From: Alphaproteobacteria bacterium
Lineage (GTDB): Bacteria; Pseudomonadota; Alphaproteobacteria; Caulobacterales; Hyphomonadaceae
Assembly (NCBI GenBank): GCA_018827375.1
Contig: JAHJYW010000011.1
Span: forward strand, 1 to 64,000
Length of the DNA: 64,000 nucleotides
Direction: 5' to 3'
Position numbers and translations under genes: made by a program. Below are positions 1 through 9,256 of this stretch, in pieces. The notes under the pieces are model-generated. The model saw nothing but the letters and a program-made list of their open reading frames with translations. It was not told where the DNA came from and did not search any database. Every line of letters begins with the position of its first letter. The stretch's first letter is position 1.

Positions 1-2
1 AT

Positions 3-1181
3 CTCCTTCACTGGGCAATCGCGATCCTCATCCTCTTCATGATCTGGCTCGGCTGGAACATGGATGACAATGAATCCCGCTACCAACTGCACAAGTCGAT
101 CGGCATCTCGATCCTGATCCTCTCGGTCGCGCGTGTGCTGTGGCGCCTGATGAATCCACCACCACCGCTGCCTGCGGACATGAAACCGCTTGAAAAGAAG
201 GCGTCTCACTGGGTCCATATGGGCCTCTATATCCTGATGATCGCCATGCCCCTGCTCGGCTGGGCCCTCGTCTCGACCTCGGAATTCCGGGTCCCGACGG
301 TCCTGTTCGGCGCTGTCAGCTGGCCTAACCTGCCCTTCCTGGATGGCCTGCGTGGCAACGATATCGTCCATGCCATACTCGGAACCCTTCACTCCAAGGG
401 TGCCTGGGTCATCATCGGCCTGCTGGTCTTGCACGTGGCCGGTGCGATCAAGCACGAGTTCTCCGGCGAGGAAGGCGTTCTCAAGCGTATGATCCCCGGC
501 CTGTTCGGCAGCACCGCGCCGCCGCAACCGCCTGCCCGCGGCTTCCTGGTCGCTTTCGGTGGCTCGGCGCTCCTGTTCGCGCTGATCGCCGCCGCGCCCC
601 TGATCAACCGGTCCACGGGCAATGCCAATACCCCAGCACCGCCCACTTCAGAAGGTGAAACGCAAGCCGCTGCCCCTGCCGCGATCTCGCCCAATTGGGT
701 CGTCGACTATGATGCCTCCGAAATCAGTTTCTCGGGTGTCCATGAAGGCAATGACTTCACTGGCACGTTTGAGGACTGGTCAGCCGATGTGGCTTTCTAT
801 CCCGACGATCTCGCCAATTCCGCCGTCCTCGTCACGGTCCGGACAGCGACAGCTGAGACCGCCAAGAAGCTCTACAATGACAGCCTGCGTGCGCCGGAAT
901 GGTTTGACGTGAAGACCTATCCCGCCGCCACAGTCCGCCTGTCAGACTTCGCCAAAACCGATACGGGCTATACGGCGACCGCCACATTGCAGCTGAAACA
1001 GAGCAGCGTCAGCACGCCGCTCGCCTTCACGCTCGATATCAACGGTGATGTGGCCACGCTGAATGGCGAAGCGACGTTCGACCGCAAGGAACTCGATCTC
1101 GGCCAGACGTCCGATCCGAACGCCCAGTGGGTCAAGGATGCCGTCAAGGTGACCGTCACCGGGCAGGCAAAGCGCAAATAG
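3..1181 (+). CDS. Cytochrome b561-YceI fusion protein (5' partial)
   Basis: The frame is open to the left edge, so the first Met (position 39) is internal and the true start lies outside. The N-terminal half is a di-haem cytochrome b561 domain with membrane helices and likely haem-ligand histidines in LHW, QLHKSIG, SHWVHM and VLHVAG. A further hydrophobic helix and a Thr/Pro/Ala-rich linker follow. The last ~175 residues form a YceI-like lipocalin domain starting near NWVVDYDASEISFSG. YceI domains bind isoprenoid or quinone-like ligands, so the fusion suggests inner-membrane electron transfer coupled to a periplasmic lipid or quinone carrier; that role is inference. Domain calls are by pattern recognition. 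Confidence 0.88.
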   Translation, partial: LLHWAIAILILFMIWLGWNMDDNESRYQLHKSIGISILILSVARVLWRLMNPPPPLPADMKPLEKKASHWVHMGLYILMIAMPLLGWALVSTSEFRVPTVLFGAVSWPNLPFLDGLRGNDIVHAILGTLHSKGAWVIIGLLVLHVAGAIKHEFSGEEGVLKRMIPGLFGSTAPPQPPARGFLVAFGGSALLFALIAAAPLINRSTGNANTPAPPTSEGETQAAAPAAISPNWVVDYDASEISFSGVHEGNDFTGTFEDWSADVAFYPDDLANSAVLVTVRTATAETAKKLYNDSLRAPEWFDVKTYPAATVRLSDFAKTDTGYTATATLQLKQSSVSTPLAFTLDINGDVATLNGEATFDRKELDLGQTSDPNAQWVKDAVKVTVTGQAKRK

Positions 1182-1206
1182 GTTCCGCCACTCGCACCAC
1201 AATGCT

Positions 1207-2160
1207 ATGGCCGCGCCCATGACCGCGAAGATCGTAACCCCGACGCCAGACGTGCTGGCCCGTGCCGCAGATGTCCTGCGCATTGGCGGCCTCGTCGCCA
1301 TGCCGACCGAGACGGTGTATGGCCTCGCGTGCGATGCGGCCAACCCCGACGCCGTCGCCGGGCTCTACGAGGCCAAGGGCCGCCCGCGCTTCAACCCGCT
1401 GATCGCCCATGTCGCCTCACAGGCCATGGCCGAGTGCGAAGCCGTGTTCACCCCCCTCGCGCGCAAGGCGGCGGAAGCCTTCTGGCCCGGCCCCCTCACC
1501 ATGGTGCTGCCCGTCGCCGCGACCGGCCAGACCTGCGACCTTGCTCGCTCTGGCCTCGACACAATTGCCCTGCGCCGCCCGGCCCATCCGGTGGCTCAGG
1601 CGCTGCTCGATGCGTTCGGCGGGCCGCTCGTTGCACCGTCCGCAAACCGCTCAGGCCATGTCAGCCCGACCACGCCGGAACACGTCCGCAGCGATCTGGC
1701 TGAAAAGGTCGCCTACATTCTCGACGGCGGCCCTTGCGCGCGCGGTATCGAATCCACCATCGTCGCATTCACTGGCGAAACGCCAACGCTGCTCCGCGCC
1801 GGCGCCCTTGAAACCACAGAGATCGAAGCCGTGCTTGGCTTGACGCTGACCCATCCCGGCGGCGGCTCCGGCATCACAGCGCCCGGCCAGCTGAAAAGCC
1901 ATTATGCCCCCCGCGCCACGCTGCGCCTTGATGCAGCCACGCCCATGTCCGGCGAAGGCTATCTCGGCTTTGGCGACCACTGCCCGCTGGAAGGCAATCT
2001 TTCGCCCACAGGCAACCTGGCCGAAGCCGCCGCCAACCTGTTCGCCATGCTGCGCGCCTTCGACCTGCGCTATGAGCGCATTGCCGTCGCCCCCATTCCG
2101 CGCACAGGCCTTGGCGAGGCCATCAATGACCGCCTCGCCCGCGCAGCCCATCGCGACTGA
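1207..2160 (+). CDS. L-threonylcarbamoyladenylate synthase, Sua5 type
   Basis: It makes threonylcarbamoyl-AMP from Thr, bicarbonate and ATP for the t6A37 modification of ANN-decoding tRNAs. Residues ~10-195 form the YrdC/Sua5 domain, with GGLVAMPTETVYGLACDA, KGRPRFNPL and SANRSGHVSPT. The C-terminal ~100 residues form the Sua5 extension, joined by the typical APGQLKSHYAP linker, so this is the long Sua5 form rather than short TsaC. A second in-frame ATG at 1222 could also be the start. It begins 25 bases after the cytochrome fusion. Confidence 0.93.
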   Translation: MAAPMTAKIVTPTPDVLARAADVLRIGGLVAMPTETVYGLACDAANPDAVAGLYEAKGRPRFNPLIAHVASQAMAECEAVFTPLARKAAEAFWPGPLTMVLPVAATGQTCDLARSGLDTIALRRPAHPVAQALLDAFGGPLVAPSANRSGHVSPTTPEHVRSDLAEKVAYILDGGPCARGIESTIVAFTGETPTLLRAGALETTEIEAVLGLTLTHPGGGSGITAPGQLKSHYAPRATLRLDAATPMSGEGYLGFGDHCPLEGNLSPTGNLAEAAANLFAMLRAFDLRYERIAVAPIPRTGLGEAINDRLARAAHRD

Positions 2161-2201
2161 TCCTCTCGCGCCGCCACACCACTCCTGCTAAGTCCACCGA
2201 C

Positions 2202-2819
2202 ATGCACCCAGCACGCCCCTTCCGTGAAACAGATGTCGCCACGCTGGTCGCCCGCGCCCGCGTCCATTCGTTCGCCCTTGTCTGCGCTACGCAGGATGGC
2301 CGCGTCATGGCGGCCCATGCCCCCATCCTTATTGACGAGACAGGCGGCAAGGTCGCCCTGCGCTTTCATCTCTCTGCCAACAATGCTGTCACCGCCGCGC
2401 TCCAGTCCGGCAGCCGCGCCCTGATCGTGTTCACCGGCCCTGATGCCTATATCTCGCCAGACTGGTATGGCATGGACGATCAAGTGCCGACCTGGAACTA
2501 CCTCTCCGCCGAAGCCGAAGGCCCTGTCACACCCATGGATGATGCAGGCGCCACACAGATCCTCGACGACCTGTCCAGCCTCCACGAGGCCACACTCTCA
2601 CCCAAGCCCGAATGGACACGCAATAAGATGACGCCCGGCCGCTTCGAAAGCATGCTGCGCGGTATCCGCGCCTTCACTCTTGTGCCCGAACGATTTGAAG
2701 GCACAACCAAGCTCGGCCAGAACAAGCCTGCAGAGGCGCGGGCCGGTGTGATCGCAAGCCTGTCACCACGCGAAGACGGTATCGCCATCGCCGAAGAAAT
2801 GCGAAAACACACATCATGA
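2202..2819 (+). CDS. FMN-binding negative transcriptional regulator, PaiB family
   Basis: This 205-residue protein has the PaiB flavin-reductase-like split-barrel fold. The N-terminal FRETD followed by HSFALVCATQDGRVMAAHAPILID and the central WNYLSAEAEG block are typical. Bacillus PaiB acts as a negative regulator of sporulation and protease genes, but many homologues are uncharacterised FMN-binding proteins, so regulation here is unproven. Its stop overlaps the next start in ATGA (2816-2819), showing translational coupling to the FAD-linked oxidase and hinting that the pair shares a redox role. Confidence 0.85.
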   Translation: MHPARPFRETDVATLVARARVHSFALVCATQDGRVMAAHAPILIDETGGKVALRFHLSANNAVTAALQSGSRALIVFTGPDAYISPDWYGMDDQVPTWNYLSAEAEGPVTPMDDAGATQILDDLSSLHEATLSPKPEWTRNKMTPGRFESMLRGIRAFTLVPERFEGTTKLGQNKPAEARAGVIASLSPREDGIAIAEEMRKHTS

Positions 2820-4225
2820 CCAAACCACCCGCCGCATTCCTCGCCGCCGCCAAGGACCTGCTCGGCCCGAAGGGCTGGAGCGAAGATCCCGAACAGCTCG
2901 ACAAGGTCGCAACGCCGTGGCGCGGCGCCTATCAGGGCGAAACACCTTTCCTGGCCCGCCCCGCCAGCACGCAGGAAGCTGCAGCGCTGGTGAAACTTTG
3001 CGCTGCCCACCACGTCGCCCTCACGCCGCAGGGCGGCAATACAGGCCTCGTTGATGCCGGCACACCGCATGGCGAAATCGTCGTCTTGATGACGCGCATG
3101 CATGCCGTGCGCAGTGTGGACCAGTTCAACAATTCCCTCGTCATCGAGGCAGGCGCGCCGCTCGTGACCGCTCAGGCGGCTGCAGAAGAGGCAGGCCGTC
3201 TTTTCCCGCTCTCCCTTGGTTCCGAAGGCACAGCCACGATCGGCGGCCTTATCTCCACCAATGCAGGTGGTGTCGCCGTGCTGCGCTATGGCATGATGCG
3301 CGACCTGATCCTTGGCCTCGAAGTCGTCCTGCCCTCCGGCGAGATATGGGACGGCCTGTCAGGCCTTCGCAAGAACAATACGGGGTACGACCTGAAACAC
3401 CTCTTCGCGGGCGCCGAAGGCACGCTCGGCCTGATCACTGCCGCCACGCTCAAGCTCTTCCCGCAGGTACAGCGCGCCAGCGCATGGGTCTGCTGTGACA
3501 GCACGCAGGACGTCGTCTCCCTGCTCGCCCTCGTTCGCCAGCATGCGGGCGACACGGTAACCAGTTTCGAGATCATTCCGTCCGGCGCCATCGCCATGGT
3601 GCTGGAAGACGTGCCCGGCACGCGCGACCCACTACCGTCAGAGCTGCCATGGCGCGTGCTGATGGAAGTCTCGATGGTCGATGAAGCCCACGCCCGATCC
3701 ACGCTCGAAAAGGCGCTCGAAGCCGCCTTTGAACAAGGCCTCGTCAAGGACGGCGTCGTTGCCGCCAGCAAGGCGCAGGCGCAGAGCTTCTGGCACATCC
3801 GCGAGACGATCCCGCTGTCCAAGCGCGCCTATGGCACGTCCATCAACCAGGACATCGCCGTGCCGGTCAGCCGCATCCCGGCCTTCATCGACAGCTGCAA
3901 TGCCGCCGTCCTTGAAGTCGTGCCCAGCGCCGAGTTCGTCATTTTCGGCCATGTCGGCGACGGCAACCTGCACTATTCAGTCTGTGAACCGGCAGGCGCC
4001 AATGCTCCCATCCTCAAGGGGCATTCGCCTGCCGTCACCCGCATCATCTATGATCAGACCATGGCCCATGATGGCTCGATCAGCGCCGAACACGGCGTCG
4101 GCCGCCTCAAGCGCGATGAACTGGCCAACTTGCGCCCCCTCGCCGCCACCGAAACCATGCGCGCCATCAAACGCGCCATCGATCCCCTCGGCATCATGAA
4201 TCCTGGCCGCGTCGTCTCGGTTTAA
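2816..4225 (+). CDS. FAD-binding oxidase, GlcD / D-2-hydroxyacid dehydrogenase family
   Basis: This 469-residue cytosolic flavoprotein belongs to the vanillyl-alcohol-oxidase superfamily. The N-terminal FAD-binding domain contains QGGNTGLVDAGTP, SLGSEGTATIGGLISTNAGG and NNTGYDLKHLFAGAEGTLG. The C-terminal FAD-oxidase domain contains FGHVGDGNLHYSV, EHGVGRLKRDEL and the ending GIMNPGRV. These fit D-lactate or D-2-hydroxyglutarate dehydrogenases, which oxidise a D-2-hydroxyacid to the 2-oxo acid. The exact substrate cannot be read from sequence. It is translationally coupled to the PaiB-like gene by a 4-base overlap. Confidence 0.9.
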   Translation: MTKPPAAFLAAAKDLLGPKGWSEDPEQLDKVATPWRGAYQGETPFLARPASTQEAAALVKLCAAHHVALTPQGGNTGLVDAGTPHGEIVVLMTRMHAVRSVDQFNNSLVIEAGAPLVTAQAAAEEAGRLFPLSLGSEGTATIGGLISTNAGGVAVLRYGMMRDLILGLEVVLPSGEIWDGLSGLRKNNTGYDLKHLFAGAEGTLGLITAATLKLFPQVQRASAWVCCDSTQDVVSLLALVRQHAGDTVTSFEIIPSGAIAMVLEDVPGTRDPLPSELPWRVLMEVSMVDEAHARSTLEKALEAAFEQGLVKDGVVAASKAQAQSFWHIRETIPLSKRAYGTSINQDIAVPVSRIPAFIDSCNAAVLEVVPSAEFVIFGHVGDGNLHYSVCEPAGANAPILKGHSPAVTRIIYDQTMAHDGSISAEHGVGRLKRDELANLRPLAATETMRAIKRAIDPLGIMNPGRVVSV

Positions 4226-4285
4226 CCTTCCGGTAACCAAACTTGCCGAGATGCTAACCATCGCAGAATGCGGAGTTGACGGGGC

Positions 4286-5671
4286 ATGGCCTGGTATACC
4301 GACCTTCGGGACACACGCCTGTTCTCGCCCTCCGAGCGCGACTGGACAGCCCGGCGTCTGCTTGACCTGCGTGCGCGACTGAAGTCTTCCCTGCCCGATG
4401 GCGTCCCCCGCAAGACCAAGGATGCCTCGATCATCATCGGCACGTGGAACCTGCGCGACTTCGACAACAACAAGTTCCGCCATGGTCCTCGCCGCCGCGA
4501 AAGCCTGTTCTACATTGCCGAAATCCTGTCGGCCTTCGACATCTGTGCCATCCAGGAAGTGAACGAAGACCTCGGCCCCCTGAAAGATGTAATCCGTCTC
4601 ATGGGCCCCGGCTGGGACTTCATCGCCACTGACGTCACCGTTGGCCCGTCCGGCAACCGCGAGCGGATGGCTTTTGTCTATGACAAGAACAAGGTCCGCT
4701 TTCGCAACATCGCCGGCGAAATCGTGCTGCCCAAGCATGCCCTGCTGCCGGATGAGCAACAGTTTGCGCGCACGCCGTTCATGGTCTCTTTCCAGGCTGG
4801 CTGGTTCAAGTTTTCCCTCTGTACCGTGCACATCTATTTCGGCGATGACAGCAAGAACAGCGAGGGCTATCAGCGCCGCGTCAAGGAAATCGAATATATC
4901 GCCAAGGAAATGGCAGGGCGCGCTGAGCGCGAGAATGAGAACTTCATTCTTCTGGGCGACTTCAACATCAAGAACACTGTCGACGAAACGATGCAGGCGC
5001 TGACCAAGGCTGGCTTCCAGCTGCCGCCAGACCTCTTCCCGTCCAATGTGCTCGGCACGAAATACTACGACCAGATCGCCTTCCGCACGCGCAAGGATGA
5101 AGTCACGTTCCTGTCAGCCGGCGTATTCAATTTCACCAAGACCCTGTTCACGCCGGAGCACTACGACCATTACGCGCCAGTCCTGCCCACGCGCCACCGC
5201 GATCTGAATTCGGATGGCACGCCAAAGGATCGCGCCAAGGACAAGGACTATTATTCCAAGCGCTGGCTGACCTGGCAGATGTCGGACCACCTGCCCCTCT
5301 GGGTCGAACTGGCCATCGACTTCTCCGATGAACACCTCCTGCACAATCTCGAACCCGGTTTCGAGAAGAGCGACGCTCCTGCGCAAATCGAATATACGGA
5401 TGCGGAAGAAGTCGAAACAATTGCTTCCCCGCCTGAACCTGCGGAACCCGTCGGCAAGCGCCGCTCGCGCAAGCGCAAACCGCCCCGTGTTGCCGCCAAG
5501 GAGAAGGTCGGCACCATTGCGCCCGCTCCCCATATGACGCTTGGCGAGGCCTGGCGCATTTTCTGGTGGGTGGCCTCCGGCAAGGCCGACGCCTTCAAGC
5601 GGGAACGCAAAAACCAGCGAAAAGCCGAAAAAGTGAAGGCTTCAAAAGCCGCTCCCAAGCGCAAAAAATAG
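4286..5671 (+). CDS. Endonuclease/exonuclease/phosphatase (EEP) family protein with basic tail
   Basis: The EEP (DNase I-like) fold spans residues ~50-345. The signature blocks are present: IIGTWNLRDFDNN, CAIQEVNEDLG (metal-binding Glu), LLGDFNIKN (catalytic Asp/Asn) and MSDHLPLWVEL (Asp-His). The last ~95 residues are a low-complexity Lys/Arg/Glu-rich extension ending in repeated Lys, probably disordered and possibly nucleic-acid binding. Substrate (DNA, phosphoinositide or other phosphodiester) is not predictable. No signal peptide is seen. It starts 60 bases after the FAD oxidase and may be in the same transcript. Confidence 0.85.
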   Translation: MAWYTDLRDTRLFSPSERDWTARRLLDLRARLKSSLPDGVPRKTKDASIIIGTWNLRDFDNNKFRHGPRRRESLFYIAEILSAFDICAIQEVNEDLGPLKDVIRLMGPGWDFIATDVTVGPSGNRERMAFVYDKNKVRFRNIAGEIVLPKHALLPDEQQFARTPFMVSFQAGWFKFSLCTVHIYFGDDSKNSEGYQRRVKEIEYIAKEMAGRAERENENFILLGDFNIKNTVDETMQALTKAGFQLPPDLFPSNVLGTKYYDQIAFRTRKDEVTFLSAGVFNFTKTLFTPEHYDHYAPVLPTRHRDLNSDGTPKDRAKDKDYYSKRWLTWQMSDHLPLWVELAIDFSDEHLLHNLEPGFEKSDAPAQIEYTDAEEVETIASPPEPAEPVGKRRSRKRKPPRVAAKEKVGTIAPAPHMTLGEAWRIFWWVASGKADAFKRERKNQRKAEKVKASKAAPKRKK

Positions 5672-6011
5672 CCCGAAATCCGCGCAAGACTGCTTTAATA
5701 TCAACCCAGACAATAGTTAATGTTTTTGTTCCCCGGGGTGCACACCCGCGCGCGAATCCCAATGGCTGCTGCAGTCAATGCAGTAACAATTTCGAGCCTT
5801 CTTTTGTCCCGCCCTGATATTCCTCAAATTTTGATGACATTAACTATTGCGCTTCTTGCCCGGGATGAGGCAATGAGCCGACCAGTTCAACTCCGGGCAT
5901 GGACAGAATGTCACGAAAGCCCAATGGTGACAGCGGATTCTAACCAATCCTTCAGTTCACGAATTCCGGAGAAGCCGTAATACACGTTGAGCAAGTGTAG
6001 AGGGATTTCCA
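5672..6011. other. 340-base intergenic region
   Basis: This gap lies between the EEP gene and the DUF1800 gene and is AT-richer than its flanks. Short reading frames here have low-complexity composition and no family resemblance, so I do not call a gene. It probably holds the promoter and a long leader of the DUF1800 gene; the ribosome-binding site AGAGGGA is at about 5999. I found no convincing -35/-10 pair, terminator hairpin or palindrome. Confidence 0.5.
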
Positions 6012-7802
6012 ATGAAACAGACGTCGCGCAAATATGTGCAGACTGTCGCTGCAAGCCTTGTCTTGGTCAGCATGATCGCAGGCTGTGGCGGCGGCGGCGG
6101 AGGTGATGGCGGCACAGGCAGTGTCGGTAACCCCGGTTCGCCAAATACGCCCGGCTCTCCTCCTCCCCCACCACCGCCACCACCTCCGCCACCCGCGTCG
6201 CCTCCTCCGCCCACCACCGGCCAGACGCCGACCGGGCCCTATGACACGCGCATAGACACCGAGGTCGAAGCTCAGAAGTGGCTGGGGCGGACGACCTTTG
6301 GCGCCGATTATTCCAGCATTCAGTCCCTGGTCGGAACGGATGCCGAGGAGTGGCTTCAGGGCGAATTTGACAAGCCGGCTTCGCTCTATCTTAGCGACCT
6401 GCTCGCCCGCCAATCCAACGGCGAGAACATCGACGGATACAAACACCGCGACGTTCTTTGGGACAACATGATTGCAGGCAACGACCAGTTGCGCACCCGC
6501 ATGCTGTTTGCCTTGTCCCAACTGTTCGTCGTCTCGGATGACACCGCCTTTAACGCGACGCCGCAAATAGCCTATTTCATGGACGTGCTGTCGAAGAATG
6601 CCTTTGGCAACTTCCGCGACGTGCTGGAGGAAGTGACCTATTCCAGCGCCATGGCGCGCTACCTCACCTACTGGCGCAACGAAAAGGGCGATCCTGCGAC
6701 GGGCCGCATGCCGGACGAGAACTATGCCCGCGAAGTCATGCAGCTCTTTACCATCGGTGTGATCGAACTGAACCAGGATGGCACGCCGAAACTGGTCAAT
6801 GGCAAGGAGGTCGAAACCTTCACCAATGACGATGTCGAAGGCCTCGCAAAAGTCTTTACCGGCCTCAGCTGGGCCGGCCCCAACTTCTACCAGGAAGATG
6901 CAGGCTCACAATACAAGCGTCTCGTGATGTTTGACTACATGCACGCGCCTGAAGAGAAACGCTTCCTCGGTGCGGTCATTCCCCCGAACACAGGCGGCGA
7001 CGCGAGCGTCAAGATTGCGCTCGACACGATCTTCGAACACCCGAACACTGCGCCTTTCGTCTCACGCCAGCTGATCCAGCGCTTCACCGCAAGCTCACCC
7101 AGCCCGGAATATGTCAAACGCGTCGCCGATGTATTTGATGCGGGCACGTTCACTGCCCTGAACGGCCGCGTGTTTGGCACAGGCGAGCGTGGCGATCTTG
7201 AAGCCACGATGGCAGCCATCCTGCTCGATCCGAGCATCAATGACGCCAACGATTATGAGAGCGAAGGCAAGATCCGCGAGCCTGTCCTGAAATTCGTCAA
7301 CTGGGCCCGCGCTTTTGACGTCAGGAACATTGATTCCTCGAAAGAAGGCATGCTTGACAATACGTCTTCGCAGTCGACAGGCCTTGGCCAGCAACCGATG
7401 CGCTCTCCGTCCGTCTTCAACTTCTACCGGCCGGGCTATGTTGCTCCGGGTACCGAAACGGGTGCGCAGGGCCTGACAGCCCCGGAATTCCAGGTCGTGA
7501 ACCAGGGGTCTATCGTCAGCTTTATGAACTTCATGACCGCGTTCATCTTCGACACAAGCGGACCTGCTGATAATTTCATCCCGGACTACAGCCCGGAAAT
7601 TGCCATCGCTGACGATGCGCAGGCCCTGACCGACTATCTAGACCTTCTCCTCACCGGCAAGACCATGACCGATCAGGCCAAGGCCGACATTGTCGCCGCA
7701 GTGTCTTCCATCCCCGTTGCGTCAGATGCCGACCGCGAGAAACGTGCCAAGCTTGCCGCCTTCATGACGATCACTTCATCCGCTTACGCTATCCAGCGCT
7801 AG
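6012..7802 (+). CDS. DUF1800 family lipoprotein
   Basis: The 596-residue protein begins with a lipoprotein signal (hydrophobic segment then IAGC, lipid-Cys at 25), a Gly-rich stretch, and a proline-rich linker (~residues 47-75, with a run of 12 prolines). The DUF1800 domain follows, with AQKWLGRTTFGAD near its start, NYAREVMQLFTIG in the middle and SVFNFYRPGY near the end. DUF1800 proteins are exported and of unknown biochemical role. They are commonly encoded next to DUF1501 proteins, as here, 23 bases upstream. The linker would let the domain stand off the membrane. Confidence 0.9.
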   Translation: MKQTSRKYVQTVAASLVLVSMIAGCGGGGGGDGGTGSVGNPGSPNTPGSPPPPPPPPPPPPASPPPPTTGQTPTGPYDTRIDTEVEAQKWLGRTTFGADYSSIQSLVGTDAEEWLQGEFDKPASLYLSDLLARQSNGENIDGYKHRDVLWDNMIAGNDQLRTRMLFALSQLFVVSDDTAFNATPQIAYFMDVLSKNAFGNFRDVLEEVTYSSAMARYLTYWRNEKGDPATGRMPDENYAREVMQLFTIGVIELNQDGTPKLVNGKEVETFTNDDVEGLAKVFTGLSWAGPNFYQEDAGSQYKRLVMFDYMHAPEEKRFLGAVIPPNTGGDASVKIALDTIFEHPNTAPFVSRQLIQRFTASSPSPEYVKRVADVFDAGTFTALNGRVFGTGERGDLEATMAAILLDPSINDANDYESEGKIREPVLKFVNWARAFDVRNIDSSKEGMLDNTSSQSTGLGQQPMRSPSVFNFYRPGYVAPGTETGAQGLTAPEFQVVNQGSIVSFMNFMTAFIFDTSGPADNFIPDYSPEIAIADDAQALTDYLDLLLTGKTMTDQAKADIVAAVSSIPVASDADREKRAKLAAFMTITSSAYAIQR

Positions 7803-7825
7803 CTCCAGATTCAGGGATAACCACA

Positions 7826-9250
7826 ATGGCTAAAATGAATCGCCGCCACTTTCTCCAGGCCGGAGCCGCAACGAGCTTTCTTGCTGGCACTGGCGTACTC
7901 AGCACGCTGACCAGCGGCCAGGCCTTTGCTGCCAGCACGTCCGGATACAAGGCGCTTGTCTGCATCTTCCTCAAAGGCGGCATGGACCATGCTGACACGG
8001 TCATCCCGCGCGACCAGTCGTCCTACGACCTTCTGCGCAATGCCCGACCGGGCCTGTTCGGCGCGTATGGCGTCGGATCGGGAAGCTCCTCGCGCGATCG
8101 CACCAACCTGCTCGCCCTCAACCCGACCAATGCCGCCGATTTCGGCTCGCGCCAGTATGGACTGCCGTCGCAATTGGCAGGCTTCCAGACCATGTTCGAA
8201 GCTGGCGAAATGGCCATCGTCGGCAATGTCGGCCCGCTGATCCAGCCGACCAGCCGCCCTGATCTCGAGAAGGCAACCTTCAGTCTGCCGCCGCGCCTCT
8301 TCTCGCACAATGACCAGCAATCGACATGGATGTCGCTCGGCGTGGAAGGCGCGCAGTATGGCTGGGGCGGCGCCTTTGCCGACGCCGCCATCCGATCTGA
8401 TTCCACCATGAACCCGCTCTATGCGATGGTGTCGGCCGGACCCAATGACGTGTTCCTCTCGGGCACTGAAGCCAGTCAGTTCACAACCTCTTTTGCCGGG
8501 GCGCAACAGGTCAAGCTTGTCGACGATATCTACACGCTCGGCGGAGAGTCCAAGTATGACGCCGCCCGGCGCGCGCTCGACGATTATGTCGCCAAGGCCA
8601 GCTTCTCCGAAAGCAATCTCTATGCCCGCGACTATATCAGCCAGTCAGGCAATGCGGTCATCAACAACAATGCCTACGACGCTGCGCTGAGCGGCAAGCC
8701 AGGCGTCACGGCCACCTTCCCGGCAACCTACACAGCCCAGCAGTTGAGCAGCGTGGCACGAACCATCAGCATCCGTGATGCCCTCAACACAAGGCGCCAG
8801 GTATTCTACGTCTTCATGGGTGATTTCGACACGCACAGCGGACAGGCCGGACAGATCCCCTCGCGGCACACCGAGCTCTCAGAGGCCGTTACTGCTTTCC
8901 GTACCGAGATGATCAACCAGGGCGTCTGGGACGACGTCACACTCTTCACCATGTCGGAATTCGGCCGCACCACGATCGACAATGGCGACGGCACAGACCA
9001 TGGCTGGGGCGGACACCACTTCGTCGCTGGCGGTTCTGTCGCTGGCAAGAAAATCTACGGCGACATTCCCGCCCCGGATCTTGGCGCCGACACATTCACG
9101 TCAACGCACGGACGCCTCATCCCGAAAGTCTCAGTCGAGCAATATGCAGCAACGCTCGGGTCATGGTTCGGGCTCGACTCAACAGAGCTAGCTGCGGCCT
9201 TGCCTAATCTGTCGAACTTCACCGAAAAGAATCTCGGCTTCCTCACCTAG
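7826..9250 (+). CDS. DUF1501 family protein, Tat-exported
   Basis: The 474-residue protein has a twin-arginine signal (NRRHFLQAGAATSFLAG) with likely cleavage after residues ~32-36 (AFA). The DUF1501 core includes LVCIFLKGGMDH, SRPDLEKATFSLPPRLFSHNDQQ, MGDFDTHS and the C-terminal TMSEFGRTTIDNGDGTDHGWGGHHF. The fold is related to the alkaline phosphatase/sulfatase superfamily, but no activity is established. It forms a two-gene operon with the upstream DUF1800 lipoprotein; both products act outside the cytoplasm. Confidence 0.9.
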   Translation: MAKMNRRHFLQAGAATSFLAGTGVLSTLTSGQAFAASTSGYKALVCIFLKGGMDHADTVIPRDQSSYDLLRNARPGLFGAYGVGSGSSSRDRTNLLALNPTNAADFGSRQYGLPSQLAGFQTMFEAGEMAIVGNVGPLIQPTSRPDLEKATFSLPPRLFSHNDQQSTWMSLGVEGAQYGWGGAFADAAIRSDSTMNPLYAMVSAGPNDVFLSGTEASQFTTSFAGAQQVKLVDDIYTLGGESKYDAARRALDDYVAKASFSESNLYARDYISQSGNAVINNNAYDAALSGKPGVTATFPATYTAQQLSSVARTISIRDALNTRRQVFYVFMGDFDTHSGQAGQIPSRHTELSEAVTAFRTEMINQGVWDDVTLFTMSEFGRTTIDNGDGTDHGWGGHHFVAGGSVAGKKIYGDIPAPDLGADTFTSTHGRLIPKVSVEQYAATLGSWFGLDSTELAAALPNLSNFTEKNLGFLT

Positions 9251-9256
9251 CGCGCG

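Noticed and set aside
39-1181. ATG at 39 as the start of the first gene
   Set aside because: The frame is open and b561-like (LHWAIAILILF) to the left edge, so the Met is internal.
6165-6215. C/G-rich short repeats as a microsatellite or CRISPR-like array
   Set aside because: They are the coding sequence of the poly-proline linker of the DUF1800 lipoprotein.
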